A DNA stretch of 12,193 nt from an uncultured Clostridia bacterium (GTDB lineage: Bacteria > Bacillota > Clostridia > TANB77 > CAG-508), in contig CAQYCU010000017.1 in NCBI GenBank assembly GCA_948919095.1, positions 1-12,193 on the forward strand, given 5' to 3'. A model generated the notes under the pieces. That model searched no databases and was not told the DNA's origin. It saw only the letters and a list, made by a program, of their open reading frames with translations. Below, in pieces: positions 1 to 5,361 of this stretch. Numbering within the stretch: the first letter of the stretch is position 1; every line of letters begins with the position of its first letter. The position numbers were made by a program, and so were the translations under genes.

Positions 1-1
1 A

Positions 2-184
2 CAAAAATATAAAAAAATTCTCAAAAAAAGTGTCCAAAAACTTGACATAGATCCAGATATTTATGTTTACGATAATGGTAATATAAAAATAGTTTTTAAA
101 TATGAAGATGAATTTTTTGAAGCTATTGACTTTCTAAAAAAATATAACTGTGATATAATAGAAAAGAATTGTGTAAATTATTAA
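2..184 (+). CDS. Unrecognised protein, C-terminal end only (partial)
   Basis: An open frame enters from the left edge and ends at TAA 182-184, giving about 60 residues. The visible part is rich in Lys, Asp, Ile and Tyr, with an acidic and aromatic stretch (DIDPDIYVYDNG) followed by an amphipathic segment (EDEFFEAIDFLKKY) and a short tail ending CVNY. There is no signal peptide, membrane segment or recognisable motif in what is left. The stop lies 38 bases before the proposed rbgA start, so the two could be co-transcribed. Base composition matches the neighbours. I do not recognise the family and assign no function. Confidence 0.6.
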   Translation, partial: QKYKKILKKSVQKLDIDPDIYVYDNGNIKIVFKYEDEFFEAIDFLKKYNCDIIEKNCVNY

Positions 185-222
185 ATGAAATATAGAAAAA
201 ATATGATAAAGGAAGTGATAAT

Positions 223-1126
223 ATGTCAAAAAAAAATAAAGAAAACGATGCAGATAAAAGTTGTCTATCTGTCCCACTATCGTGGTACCCACGGACACAT
301 GGCAAAAACAAAAAAACAAATAATTGAAGACTTAAAACTAATAGACATAGTAGTAGAAATACTAGATGCACGTATTCCAATATCAAGCAAAAATCCAGAC
401 GTAGAGCAATACTCAAAAAATAAAAAGAAAATAGTAGTATTGAATAAATCAGACTTAGCTGATGAAAATATAACAAAACAATGGGTACAATATTTTGAAA
501 CTAAGGGAATACCAACAATTTCGATGCAATCAAATATTGCAAAAGGAACAGAAAAGTTGATAAACGAAATAAAAAAACAAGCACAAGAAATATCAGAAAA
601 GTATAAAGAAAAAGGACGAATAGGCTATACTACAAAAGTAATGGTAGTTGGAATTCCCAATGTAGGAAAATCAACGTTTATAAATAGTTTAACAAAAAGG
701 AAAACAGCTAAAGTTGAAAATAGACCAGGTGTAACACAAAAAAAGCAATGGATAAAATTAGGAGATAACATTGAATTAATGGATACTCCAGGAATGTTAT
801 GGCCCAAAATTGGAGATGAAAATATAGGAATGCACTTAGCATTTACAAATAACATATCAAAAAATGTTGTAGATAATGAAGAAATAGCATATTATTTGTT
901 AAAATATTTACTAGAGAATTATCCTAATAACATAATAAAAAGATATGCTATAGACGAAGTAAATTCAGAAAACATACTTGAAACAATGGAAAAAATAGCA
1001 CTAAAGAAAGGTTGTATTATGGCGGGAAAAAGGATTGATACAGAAAAAGTATCAAATATGATATTAAATGATTTCCAAGCTGGAAAGATTGGAAAAATAA
1101 GCATTGAAAAGCCAGTAAAAATTTGA
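223..1126 (+). CDS. rbgA: Ribosome biogenesis GTPase RbgA (YlqF), needs a +1 frameshift at codon 24
   Basis: RbgA is a circularly permuted GTPase that acts on a late 50S subunit intermediate and allows final ribosomal protein incorporation. The G motifs appear in the permuted order: NKSD (G4), then GIPNVGKST (G1), then DTPG (G3). They are followed by the family's C-terminal helical domain with a GCIMAG segment, ending at TGA 1124-1126. The best start is ATG 223, preceded by AAAGGAAG at a normal distance. From there the frame reads to Trp-Tyr-Pro (283-291), then CGG A. Skipping one base gives Gly-His-Met-Ala-Lys, restoring the near-invariant WYPGHMAK motif. The shifted product is about 300 residues, close to the usual 280-300. 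Without the shift, translation stops about a dozen codons later. A longer unshifted frame from ATG 185 avoids the shift but has no ribosome binding site and destroys the WYPG motif, so I reject it. mrnC follows after 64 bases. Confidence 0.88.
292..295 (+). other. +1 frameshift site CGGA in rbgA
   Basis: The 0-frame reads TAC CCA CGG ACA CAT, while the conserved protein needs TAC CCA GGA CAC ATG (Tyr-Pro-Gly-His-Met). The extra base is C292, directly before GGA. CGG would be the 0-frame codon in the A site. No slippery run is present: re-pairing of the CCA-reading tRNA on CAC would be poor. This favours skipping of C, or four-base decoding of CGGA as Gly, over classical P-site slippage. Confidence 0.75.
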
Positions 1127-1190
1127 AAAAAATAACATATAAAACCTAGAAATAAAAATGATAAAAAGGTTACAATAAAAGGAGAAAAAT

Positions 1191-1604
1191 TTGAAACTAA
1201 TAGAAGAACTAATAACAAAAAATGAAACAGAAATAAATATGATGTCACCACTAACATGGGCATATGTTGGAGATAGTGTATATGAATTATATATTAGAAC
1301 GTATTTAAGTAACAAAACAAATTTAAATCCACATAAAATGCATGTTTTAGCAATCAAATATGTAAAAGCAAGTGCACAAGCGCATATTTTACAAAAACTT
1401 GACTTAACTGATGACGAAAGGGAAATTGCAAGAAGAGGGAGAAACACAGAAAATCATCACTTGCCTAAAAATGCGACAATAGAAGATTATATGTATTCAA
1501 CAGCATTTGAAGCATTAATAGGATATTTATTTTTAACAAAACAAAATGAAAGATTAGAAGAAATATTAAAACAATCAGTAGAAATTGCTGAAGAGAATAA
1601 GTAA
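1191..1604 (+). CDS. mrnC: Mini-ribonuclease III (MrnC)
   Basis: Mini-III is the small double-strand-specific RNase III relative of Firmicutes that lacks a dsRNA-binding domain and trims the ends of 23S rRNA precursor in the assembling 50S subunit. The 137-residue length is typical. The conserved nuclease segment WAYVGDSVYELYIR carries Asp28, and the second acidic position lies in AFEALIGYLF (Glu107). Together these correspond to the family's metal-binding pair. RRGRN (81-85) and an Asn-His-rich loop lie between them. The start is TTG 1191, because GGAG at 1181-1184 lies six bases upstream. The first in-frame ATG is at codon 17, too close to the catalytic segment. It sits 64 bases after rbgA with no terminator visible between, so the two 50S maturation genes are probably co-transcribed. 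Confidence 0.93.
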   Translation: MKLIEELITKNETEINMMSPLTWAYVGDSVYELYIRTYLSNKTNLNPHKMHVLAIKYVKASAQAHILQKLDLTDDEREIARRGRNTENHHLPKNATIEDYMYSTAFEALIGYLFLTKQNERLEEILKQSVEIAEENK

Positions 1605-1652
1605 AATCAAATACAAAATATATACTAAAGTTTATAAATTTTACTATTTTGG

Positions 1653-1681
1653 TTGACCTTTTCAAATTAATATTGTATAAT
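1653..1681 (+). promoter_or_regulatory. Sigma-A type promoter for the tRNA-Glu gene
   Basis: A TTGACC hexamer at 1653-1658 is separated by 17 bases from a perfect TATAAT at 1676-1681. The tRNA begins 12 bases after the -10 box, which leaves only a very short 5' leader. This is close to the consensus for the housekeeping sigma factor and makes the tRNA an independent transcription unit. Confidence 0.85.
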
Positions 1682-1693
1682 ACATTGGTAAAC

Positions 1694-1768
1694 GGCCCCT
1701 TGGTCAAGCGGTTAAGACGCAGCCCTCTCAAGGCTGAATCATGGGTTCGATTCCCGTAGGGGTCACCA
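1694..1768 (+). tRNA. tRNA-Glu, anticodon CTC, CCA encoded
   Basis: The cloverleaf can be folded by hand. The acceptor stem GGCCCCT pairs with AGGGGTC, with one G-U pair, then discriminator A and an encoded CCA at 1766-1768. The anticodon stem CAGCC/GGCTG closes a loop CTCTCAA with anticodon CTC at 1727-1729. The T stem ATGGG/CCCGT encloses TTCGATT. The D arm carries the GGTC...GAC pairing typical of tRNA-Glu. CTC reads only GAG, so a second tRNA-Glu (TTC) must be present elsewhere for the dominant GAA codon. Confidence 0.96.
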
Positions 1769-1776
1769 ATTTAAAG

Positions 1777-1820
1777 CCTATGAAAGAGTTAAAATATCAA
1801 CGCTTACATAGGTGATTTTT
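1777..1820 (+). terminator. Rho-independent terminator after tRNA-Glu
   Basis: An imperfect hairpin has 14-base arms, CCTATGAAAGAGTT (1777-1790) and AACGCTTACATAGG (1799-1812), around an 8-base loop. Twelve of the 14 positions pair, and TGATTTTT follows. It lies 9 bases after the tRNA CCA end and would end the tRNA transcript before ychF. Confidence 0.6.
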
Positions 1821-1874
1821 ATAAATTGATGCAACTTTAATGCAGTAAATTATTTTTATAAAGAGGTATAAAAA

Positions 1875-2963
1875 ATGAAAATAGGAATTGTAGGTTTGCC
1901 AAACGTAGGCAAAAGCACATTATTTAATAGCATAACAAATGTAGTAGCAGAATGTGCAAACTATCCATTTTGTACAATAGAACCAAATGTAGGAGTAGTT
2001 CCAGTACCAGACGAAAGACTTGACGTATTAGGAAAAATGTATGATACAGAAAAAATAACTCATGCAGTAATTGAATTTGTTGACATTGCAGGACTTGTAA
2101 AAGGAGCAAGTAAAGGAGAAGGGCTTGGAAATAAATTCTTATCACATATAAGAGAAACAGATTCAATAATAGAAGTAGTAAGATGCTTTGACGATTCTAA
2201 TATTGTACATGTTGATGGAAGCGTTGACCCTGTAAGAGATATAGAAACAATAAATATAGAGCTTGAACTTGCCGACTTAGAAACTGTAAATAAAAGAATA
2301 GATAGAGCATCAAAGCTAGCAAAAGGCGACAAAAAATATTTAGTAGAAGAAGAGGCTTTCAAAAAAATTAGACAAACACTTGAAAGTGGAAAAAGAGCAA
2401 TACAAACAGATTTAACAGGAGAAGAACAAGAACTTGTAAAAGATGCATTTTTATTAACAATGAAAAAAATATTATATGTAGCAAACGTTGGTGAAAGTGA
2501 AATAGGACAACCAGATAATGAGTATGTAAAAAAAGTAAAAGAATATGCTAAAAATGAAGATGCAGGAGTAATTGTATTATCAGCTAAAATAGAAGAAGAA
2601 TTATCAGAACTAGAAGGTGATGATAAAGCTGAAATGCTAGAGGCACTGGGTATAAAGGAATCAGGACTTGATGTTGTAATAAAAGCAAGTTATGATTTAC
2701 TAGGACTTATGTCATATTTAACAGCTGGAAAAAAGGAAACTAGAGCATGGACAATAAAAAGAGGAACGAAAGCACCTCAAGCAGCTGGAAAAATACATAC
2801 AGATTTTGAAAGGGGATTTATCAAAGCTGAAATAATATCATATGATGAATTAATAAAATGTGGGAGTTATGTAAAAGCAAAAGAAGCAGGGCTTGTAAGA
2901 ATGGAAGGAAAAGAATACATAATGCAAGACGGAGATGTAGTAGAATTTAAGTTTAATGTATAA
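1875..2963 (+). CDS. ychF: YchF/Ola1-family translation-associated ATPase
   Basis: YchF is an Obg-related P-loop protein that prefers ATP over GTP, binds ribosomes and is linked to stress responses and translation. The 362-residue length is typical. The Walker A/G1 motif GLPNVGKS is at residues 7-14, the switch segment NYPFCTIEPN at 29-38 and the G3 region DIAGLVKGAS at 70-79. The G4 position is NVGE (204-207) rather than NKxD, the change that gives the family its ATP preference. A coiled-coil insertion (about 125-205) and a C-terminal TGS domain (about 278-361, with TIKRGTKAPQAAGKIHTDFE) complete the architecture. The start is ATG 1875 with AGAGG eight bases upstream. It lies between the tRNA terminator and an A-rich gap, so it is probably monocistronic. 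I saw no clear promoter or terminator of its own. Confidence 0.97.
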   Translation: MKIGIVGLPNVGKSTLFNSITNVVAECANYPFCTIEPNVGVVPVPDERLDVLGKMYDTEKITHAVIEFVDIAGLVKGASKGEGLGNKFLSHIRETDSIIEVVRCFDDSNIVHVDGSVDPVRDIETINIELELADLETVNKRIDRASKLAKGDKKYLVEEEAFKKIRQTLESGKRAIQTDLTGEEQELVKDAFLLTMKKILYVANVGESEIGQPDNEYVKKVKEYAKNEDAGVIVLSAKIEEELSELEGDDKAEMLEALGIKESGLDVVIKASYDLLGLMSYLTAGKKETRAWTIKRGTKAPQAAGKIHTDFERGFIKAEIISYDELIKCGSYVKAKEAGLVRMEGKEYIMQDGDVVEFKFNV

Positions 2964-3142
2964 AAAACTAAAAATCAAATACACAAAAATTAAAAATTAA
3001 AATTTGTCAAAATTAATGCATAAAAAGTCAAAATTTTGAAAAAATAATAATGGAAAAATAACAAAAAGAACCAAAAATCAAAAAAAGAATACTTGAAAAC
3101 ACGGAAAAAAACAGAAAAATTGAAAAAATATGACAAAAAGGG
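2964..3142 (+). other. A-rich intergenic stretch, no gene seen
   Basis: Most of this stretch is A on the plus strand, with short runs of 5-7 A spaced along it and almost no open frame beyond a few codons. A TCAAAATTTTGA palindrome lies at about 3029-3040, and GTCAAAATT occurs twice about 22 bases apart. No convincing terminator hairpin for ychF is visible. Its position directly upstream of the -35 box at 3143 would suit a curved or UP-element-like activating region for the next gene. That role is inferred from composition only. Confidence 0.35.
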
Positions 3143-3171
3143 TTGACTAAAAATAAAATTTGATTTAAAAT
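3143..3171 (+). promoter_or_regulatory. Sigma-A type promoter of the LPXTG gene
   Basis: TTGACT at 3143-3148 and TAAAAT at 3166-3171 are separated by 17 bases. A transcript would start near 3178 and carry a leader of nearly 90 bases before ATG 3267. The A-rich tract immediately upstream would help open or bend the DNA. Confidence 0.75.
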
Positions 3172-3196
3172 AGTATTAGAGTTAAAATGTAAGAAA

Positions 3197-3220
3197 TTTC
3201 TTGTAATATAAAACAAGAAA
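3197..3220 (+). other. Weak hairpin in the 5' leader of the LPXTG gene
   Basis: TTTCTTGT (3197-3204) and ACAAGAAA (3213-3220) are perfect 8-base inverted arms around an 8-base loop. A competing palindrome AAGAAATTTCTT (3191-3202) overlaps the left arm, so two alternative folds are possible. The stem is AT-rich and weak. It could stabilise the mRNA or be chance in such biased sequence. Confidence 0.3.
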
Positions 3221-3266
3221 AAGCTTATAATAATATAAAAATAAAAATTAAGCGAGGGAAAAAGTT

Positions 3267-3605
3267 ATGAAAAATTTAAAAAAATATTTTGTAATTGGAT
3301 TACTTATGAGTATTATGTTAATAGTATTATCAATGACAAATGTTAATGCAAATTCCGGTTCATTATTATTAAGTCCAGGGTCAGTAACAGGAACAACAAC
3401 ACCTACTCCAACACCAACAGCCACACCTACACCATCTCCAAGTGCAACAGTAAGAATAACATCAACACCTACACCAGTTCCAACATCAGGAACAGACTTA
3501 CCAAAAACAGGTGAAAATGATATATATATAGTATCTTCAATTGGAGTAATAGTATTAGCAATAGGTGGATTTGCATATATTAAATCTAGAAAATATAGTA
3601 TGTAA
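3267..3605 (+). CDS. Small LPXTG cell-wall-anchored Thr/Pro-rich surface protein
   Basis: The 112-residue protein has a complete sortase-substrate layout. A basic N-terminus (MKNLKK) and a hydrophobic core to about residue 23 form a signal peptide with a likely cleavage after VNA (28). A low-complexity Thr/Pro/Ser segment with TPTPTPTATPTPSPS follows at about 44-75, then LPKTG (78-82), a hydrophobic membrane segment (about 86-104) and a basic tail (KSRKYSM). After signal peptidase and sortase processing only about 50 residues would remain, nearly all linker-like, with no folded domain visible. It may act as a spacer, as a glycosylation scaffold (Thr/Ser are possible O-glycan sites) or as a wall-associated filler. 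The function is unknown. The start is ATG 3267 with GAGGG eight bases upstream. It has its own promoter and terminator and so is monocistronic. Confidence 0.88.
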   Translation: MKNLKKYFVIGLLMSIMLIVLSMTNVNANSGSLLLSPGSVTGTTTPTPTPTATPTPSPSATVRITSTPTPVPTSGTDLPKTGENDIYIVSSIGVIVLAIGGFAYIKSRKYSM

Positions 3606-3620
3606 TTTTAAATAAATTAA

Positions 3621-3658
3621 AGAAAAAATAGGTATAGACAACTATACCTATTTTTTCT
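3621..3658 (+). terminator. Strong bidirectional-type terminator after the LPXTG gene
   Basis: Perfect 17-base arms, AGAAAAAATAGGTATAG (3621-3637) and CTATACCTATTTTTTCT (3642-3658), enclose the loop ACAA. The right arm contains six T in a row and the left arm six A, so the structure can stop transcription from either side. It starts 15 bases after the stop codon of the LPXTG gene. Confidence 0.92.
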
Positions 3659-3742
3659 AAATTACAAAAAGCAACTTAAAGTTACCATATTATAAAAATA
3701 CTATAAAAGTAGCATTTTTTAATAAAAAATTTTAAATTACTA

Positions 3743-3771
3743 TTTAAGTTTTTAGCTATTTATGATAGAAT
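3743..3771 (+). promoter_or_regulatory. Candidate promoter of the frr operon (extended -10)
   Basis: TAGAAT at 3766-3771 is preceded by TG at 3763-3764, giving the extended -10 form TGATAGAAT. A poor -35 candidate, TTTAAG, lies at 3743-3748 with a 17-base spacer. A start near 3778 would give a leader of about 190 bases before frr. The bases between the upstream terminator and this site (3659-3742) are AT-rich with only weak, short inverted repeats. Confidence 0.5.
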
Positions 3772-3782
3772 ACAAATAATAA

Positions 3783-3935
3783 ATTTAAGAATATCATATT
3801 TACATAATAAAAATAATCTTAAATGTGAATATGAATTGCTAAACATGTTTTCAAATAAAAACTCGATGGCAATGAGCAAATGAAAGTAAAATATGAATTG
3901 CCAAACAGTTTTTCAAAGAAAAACTGGATGGCGAT
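3783..3935 (+). promoter_or_regulatory. Structured frr leader with two tandem hairpin repeats
   Basis: Two imperfect copies of a roughly 50-base unit lie head to tail with a 62-base period, starting at 3828 and 3890 (AATATGAATTGC in both). Each folds into a hairpin. The outer arms are ATTGCTA/TGGCAAT (3835-3841 with 3867-3873) and ATTGCCA/TGGCGAT (3897-3903 with 3929-3935). The substitutions keep pairing through G-U and G-C swaps. Copy 2 also has an 8-bp inner stem CAGTTTTT/AAAAACTG (3906-3913 with 3919-3926) across an AA/GA internal loop. Copy 1's inner stem is weaker. An additional stem ATTTAAGA/TCTTAAAT (3783-3790 with 3817-3824) precedes them. The period is not a multiple of three and copy 1 has early stops, so this is an RNA or DNA element, not a peptide. 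I do not recognise it as a named riboswitch. Confidence 0.5.
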
Positions 3936-3966
3936 GAGTGGACAAAGTGAGCGAAAGGATAAGGAT

Positions 3967-4515
3967 ATGAGTGTAGAAAATATTAATGAAAAAATGGAAA
4001 AAGTTATTGATAATTTAGAAGAAAAGTTTTCTGAGATTAGAGCAGGAAGAGCAAATCCAGCAATACTAAACAAAGTAAATGTTGATTACTATGGAACACC
4101 AACACCAATAAACCAAGTTGCAAGTATATCAGTTCCAGAAGCTAGACTTATAGTAATTCAACCATGGGACAAAAGCTTATTATCACCAATTGAAAAAGCA
4201 ATATCAGTTGCAGACATTGGAATAAATCCAATGAATGATGGTAATTTAATAAGATTAGCATTTCCAGAACTTACAGAAGAAAGAAGAAAAGAGTTATCAA
4301 AAGAAATAAAGAAAATGGCAGAAGATGCAAAAGTTGCTGTTAGAAATATAAGAAGAGATGAAATGGATGCAGCTAAAGAAGATTTAAAAAATAATAATAT
4401 TTCAGAAGATGAAGAAAAGAGACTAGAAGAGTTAATACAAAAAGCAACTGATAAATATACAGCTAAAATAGATGAATTAACTGAAAAGAAAACAAACGAA
4501 ATAATGACAGTGTAA
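3967..4515 (+). CDS. frr: Ribosome recycling factor
   Basis: Frr, with EF-G, splits the post-termination 70S complex so that subunits can be reused. From ATG 3967 the product is 182 residues, the usual family length, starting MSVENINEKMEK. It shows the family landmarks: EEKFSEIRAGRANPAIL near the N-terminus (arginine-rich contact region), YYGTPTPINQVASISVPEAR, IQPWD, then NDGNLIRLAFPELTEERRKEL and a long helical tail with RNIRRDEMDAAK, consistent with the two-domain L shape. AAAGGA at 3954-3959, seven bases upstream, fixes this start. An in-frame ATG at 3880 would add 29 residues with no ribosome binding site and would run through the hairpin repeats, so I reject it. pyrH, the usual upstream neighbour, is absent. 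uppS follows after 96 bases. Confidence 0.97.
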   Translation: MSVENINEKMEKVIDNLEEKFSEIRAGRANPAILNKVNVDYYGTPTPINQVASISVPEARLIVIQPWDKSLLSPIEKAISVADIGINPMNDGNLIRLAFPELTEERRKELSKEIKKMAEDAKVAVRNIRRDEMDAAKEDLKNNNISEDEEKRLEELIQKATDKYTAKIDELTEKKTNEIMTV

Positions 4516-4560
4516 TGATTAATCTAGACAAATACATTAAATCTAAAAAATAAAAGCTAG

Positions 4561-4575
4561 GCAACTAAAAGTTGC
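4561..4575 (+). other. Small hairpin between frr and uppS
   Basis: GCAACT (4561-4566) and AGTTGC (4570-4575) form a perfect 6-bp stem with an AAA loop, followed by ATTCTT rather than a T-run. It is too weak on the 3' side for an efficient terminator. It may be an attenuating or processing structure that lowers expression of the downstream genes. Confidence 0.35.
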
Positions 4576-4611
4576 ATTCTTAAAGTAATTATGGAAGGAA
4601 AGTAATACAAG

Positions 4612-5316
4612 ATGGAAAATAATCTTATTCCAAATCACATTGCAATAATAATGGATGGAAATAGAAGATGGGCAAAAGAAAAAGGCTACCCAACTCAAAT
4701 GGGACACAAAAAAGGCGCAGAAGTACTAGAGAGTACAATAAAGTATTGCAATGAAAAAGGGATAAAGTACTTAACAGTATATGCATTTTCTACTGAAAAT
4801 TGGAGAAGAACAGAAGATGAGATTGGTACAATAATGATATTATTTGAAAAATATTTAGACAAATTTATAGAGATATCAGATTTAGAAAATATAAAACTTA
4901 GAGTATTAGGAAATGTAGAAGAACTTCCAGAAAAGATAAAAGAGAAAATAGCAAAAATGTATGAAAAAACACAAAATAATACTGGACTTAATTTCAATAT
5001 AGCATTTAACTATGGAGGAAGAGATGAAATAGTCAAAGCAACAAAAAAGATAGCACAGAATGTACTTGATAAAAAAATAAAGATAGAAGATATAACAGAA
5101 GATATAATATCTAATAATCTATATACATATGGGCAAGAAGACCCAGACCTTGTTATTAGAACAAGTGGAGAACTTCGTATAAGTAATTTTTTACCATGGC
5201 AAATTGCATACTCTGAATTTTTATTTTTAGATAAATATTGGCCAGAATTTACAAATGATGATATAGATAATGCAATTAAAGTCTACTCAAATAGACATAG
5301 AAGAAAAGGTAAATAA
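4612..5316 (+). CDS. uppS: Undecaprenyl diphosphate synthase (cis-prenyltransferase)
   Basis: UppS condenses isopentenyl diphosphate units onto farnesyl diphosphate in cis configuration to make the C55 carrier lipid used for peptidoglycan and wall polymers. It acts at the cytoplasmic face of the membrane. The 234-residue length is slightly short but normal for Firmicutes. IIMDGNRRWAK near the N-terminus holds the catalytic Asp15. Further landmarks are His32 in GHKKG, VYAFSTENW (57-64), FNYGGRDEI (132-140) and the C-terminal signature RTSGELRISNF (183-193) with WQIAYSEF. The start ATG 4612 has AAGGAAAG upstream at a somewhat long spacing. An ATG at 4591 overlaps that site but stops after four codons. 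cdsA follows after 45 bases. Confidence 0.97.
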   Translation: MENNLIPNHIAIIMDGNRRWAKEKGYPTQMGHKKGAEVLESTIKYCNEKGIKYLTVYAFSTENWRRTEDEIGTIMILFEKYLDKFIEISDLENIKLRVLGNVEELPEKIKEKIAKMYEKTQNNTGLNFNIAFNYGGRDEIVKATKKIAQNVLDKKIKIEDITEDIISNNLYTYGQEDPDLVIRTSGELRISNFLPWQIAYSEFLFLDKYWPEFTNDDIDNAIKVYSNRHRRKGK

Positions 5317-5361
5317 TATAATAGTTAATATAAAAATTAGCGAGAGAAAAGGATAATATTT

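Noticed and set aside
42..76. TTGACA with a GATAAT downstream as a promoter for rbgA
   Set aside because: The spacer is about 23 bases, far from 17, and both boxes lie inside the upstream coding frame.
185..298. Longer unshifted start of rbgA at ATG 185
   Set aside because: It avoids a frameshift, but it has no ribosome binding site, its N-terminus resembles no RbgA, and it loses the WYPG motif that is readable in the ATG 223 frame up to CGGA.
1826..1854. TTGATG with a downstream TAAATT or ATTATT as the ychF promoter
   Set aside because: TAAATT gives a 14-base spacer and the 17-base position holds only ATTATT. Neither is convincing in such AT-rich DNA.
3101..3106. CACGGA in the gap before the LPXTG gene as a fourth shift site
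   Set aside because: No coding frame continues on either side, and the surrounding sequence is A-rich with frequent stops.
3893..3937. Short leader peptide in the second frr repeat (about 14 codons)
   Set aside because: The first repeat copy stops after three codons in the same phase and there is no ribosome binding site, so the peptide is not conserved between copies.
3880..3966. Upstream in-frame start of frr adding 29 residues
   Set aside because: There is no ribosome binding site before ATG 3880, the extra residues match no Frr, and the DNA is the hairpin repeat. ATG 3967 has AAAGGA at correct spacing and gives the normal length.
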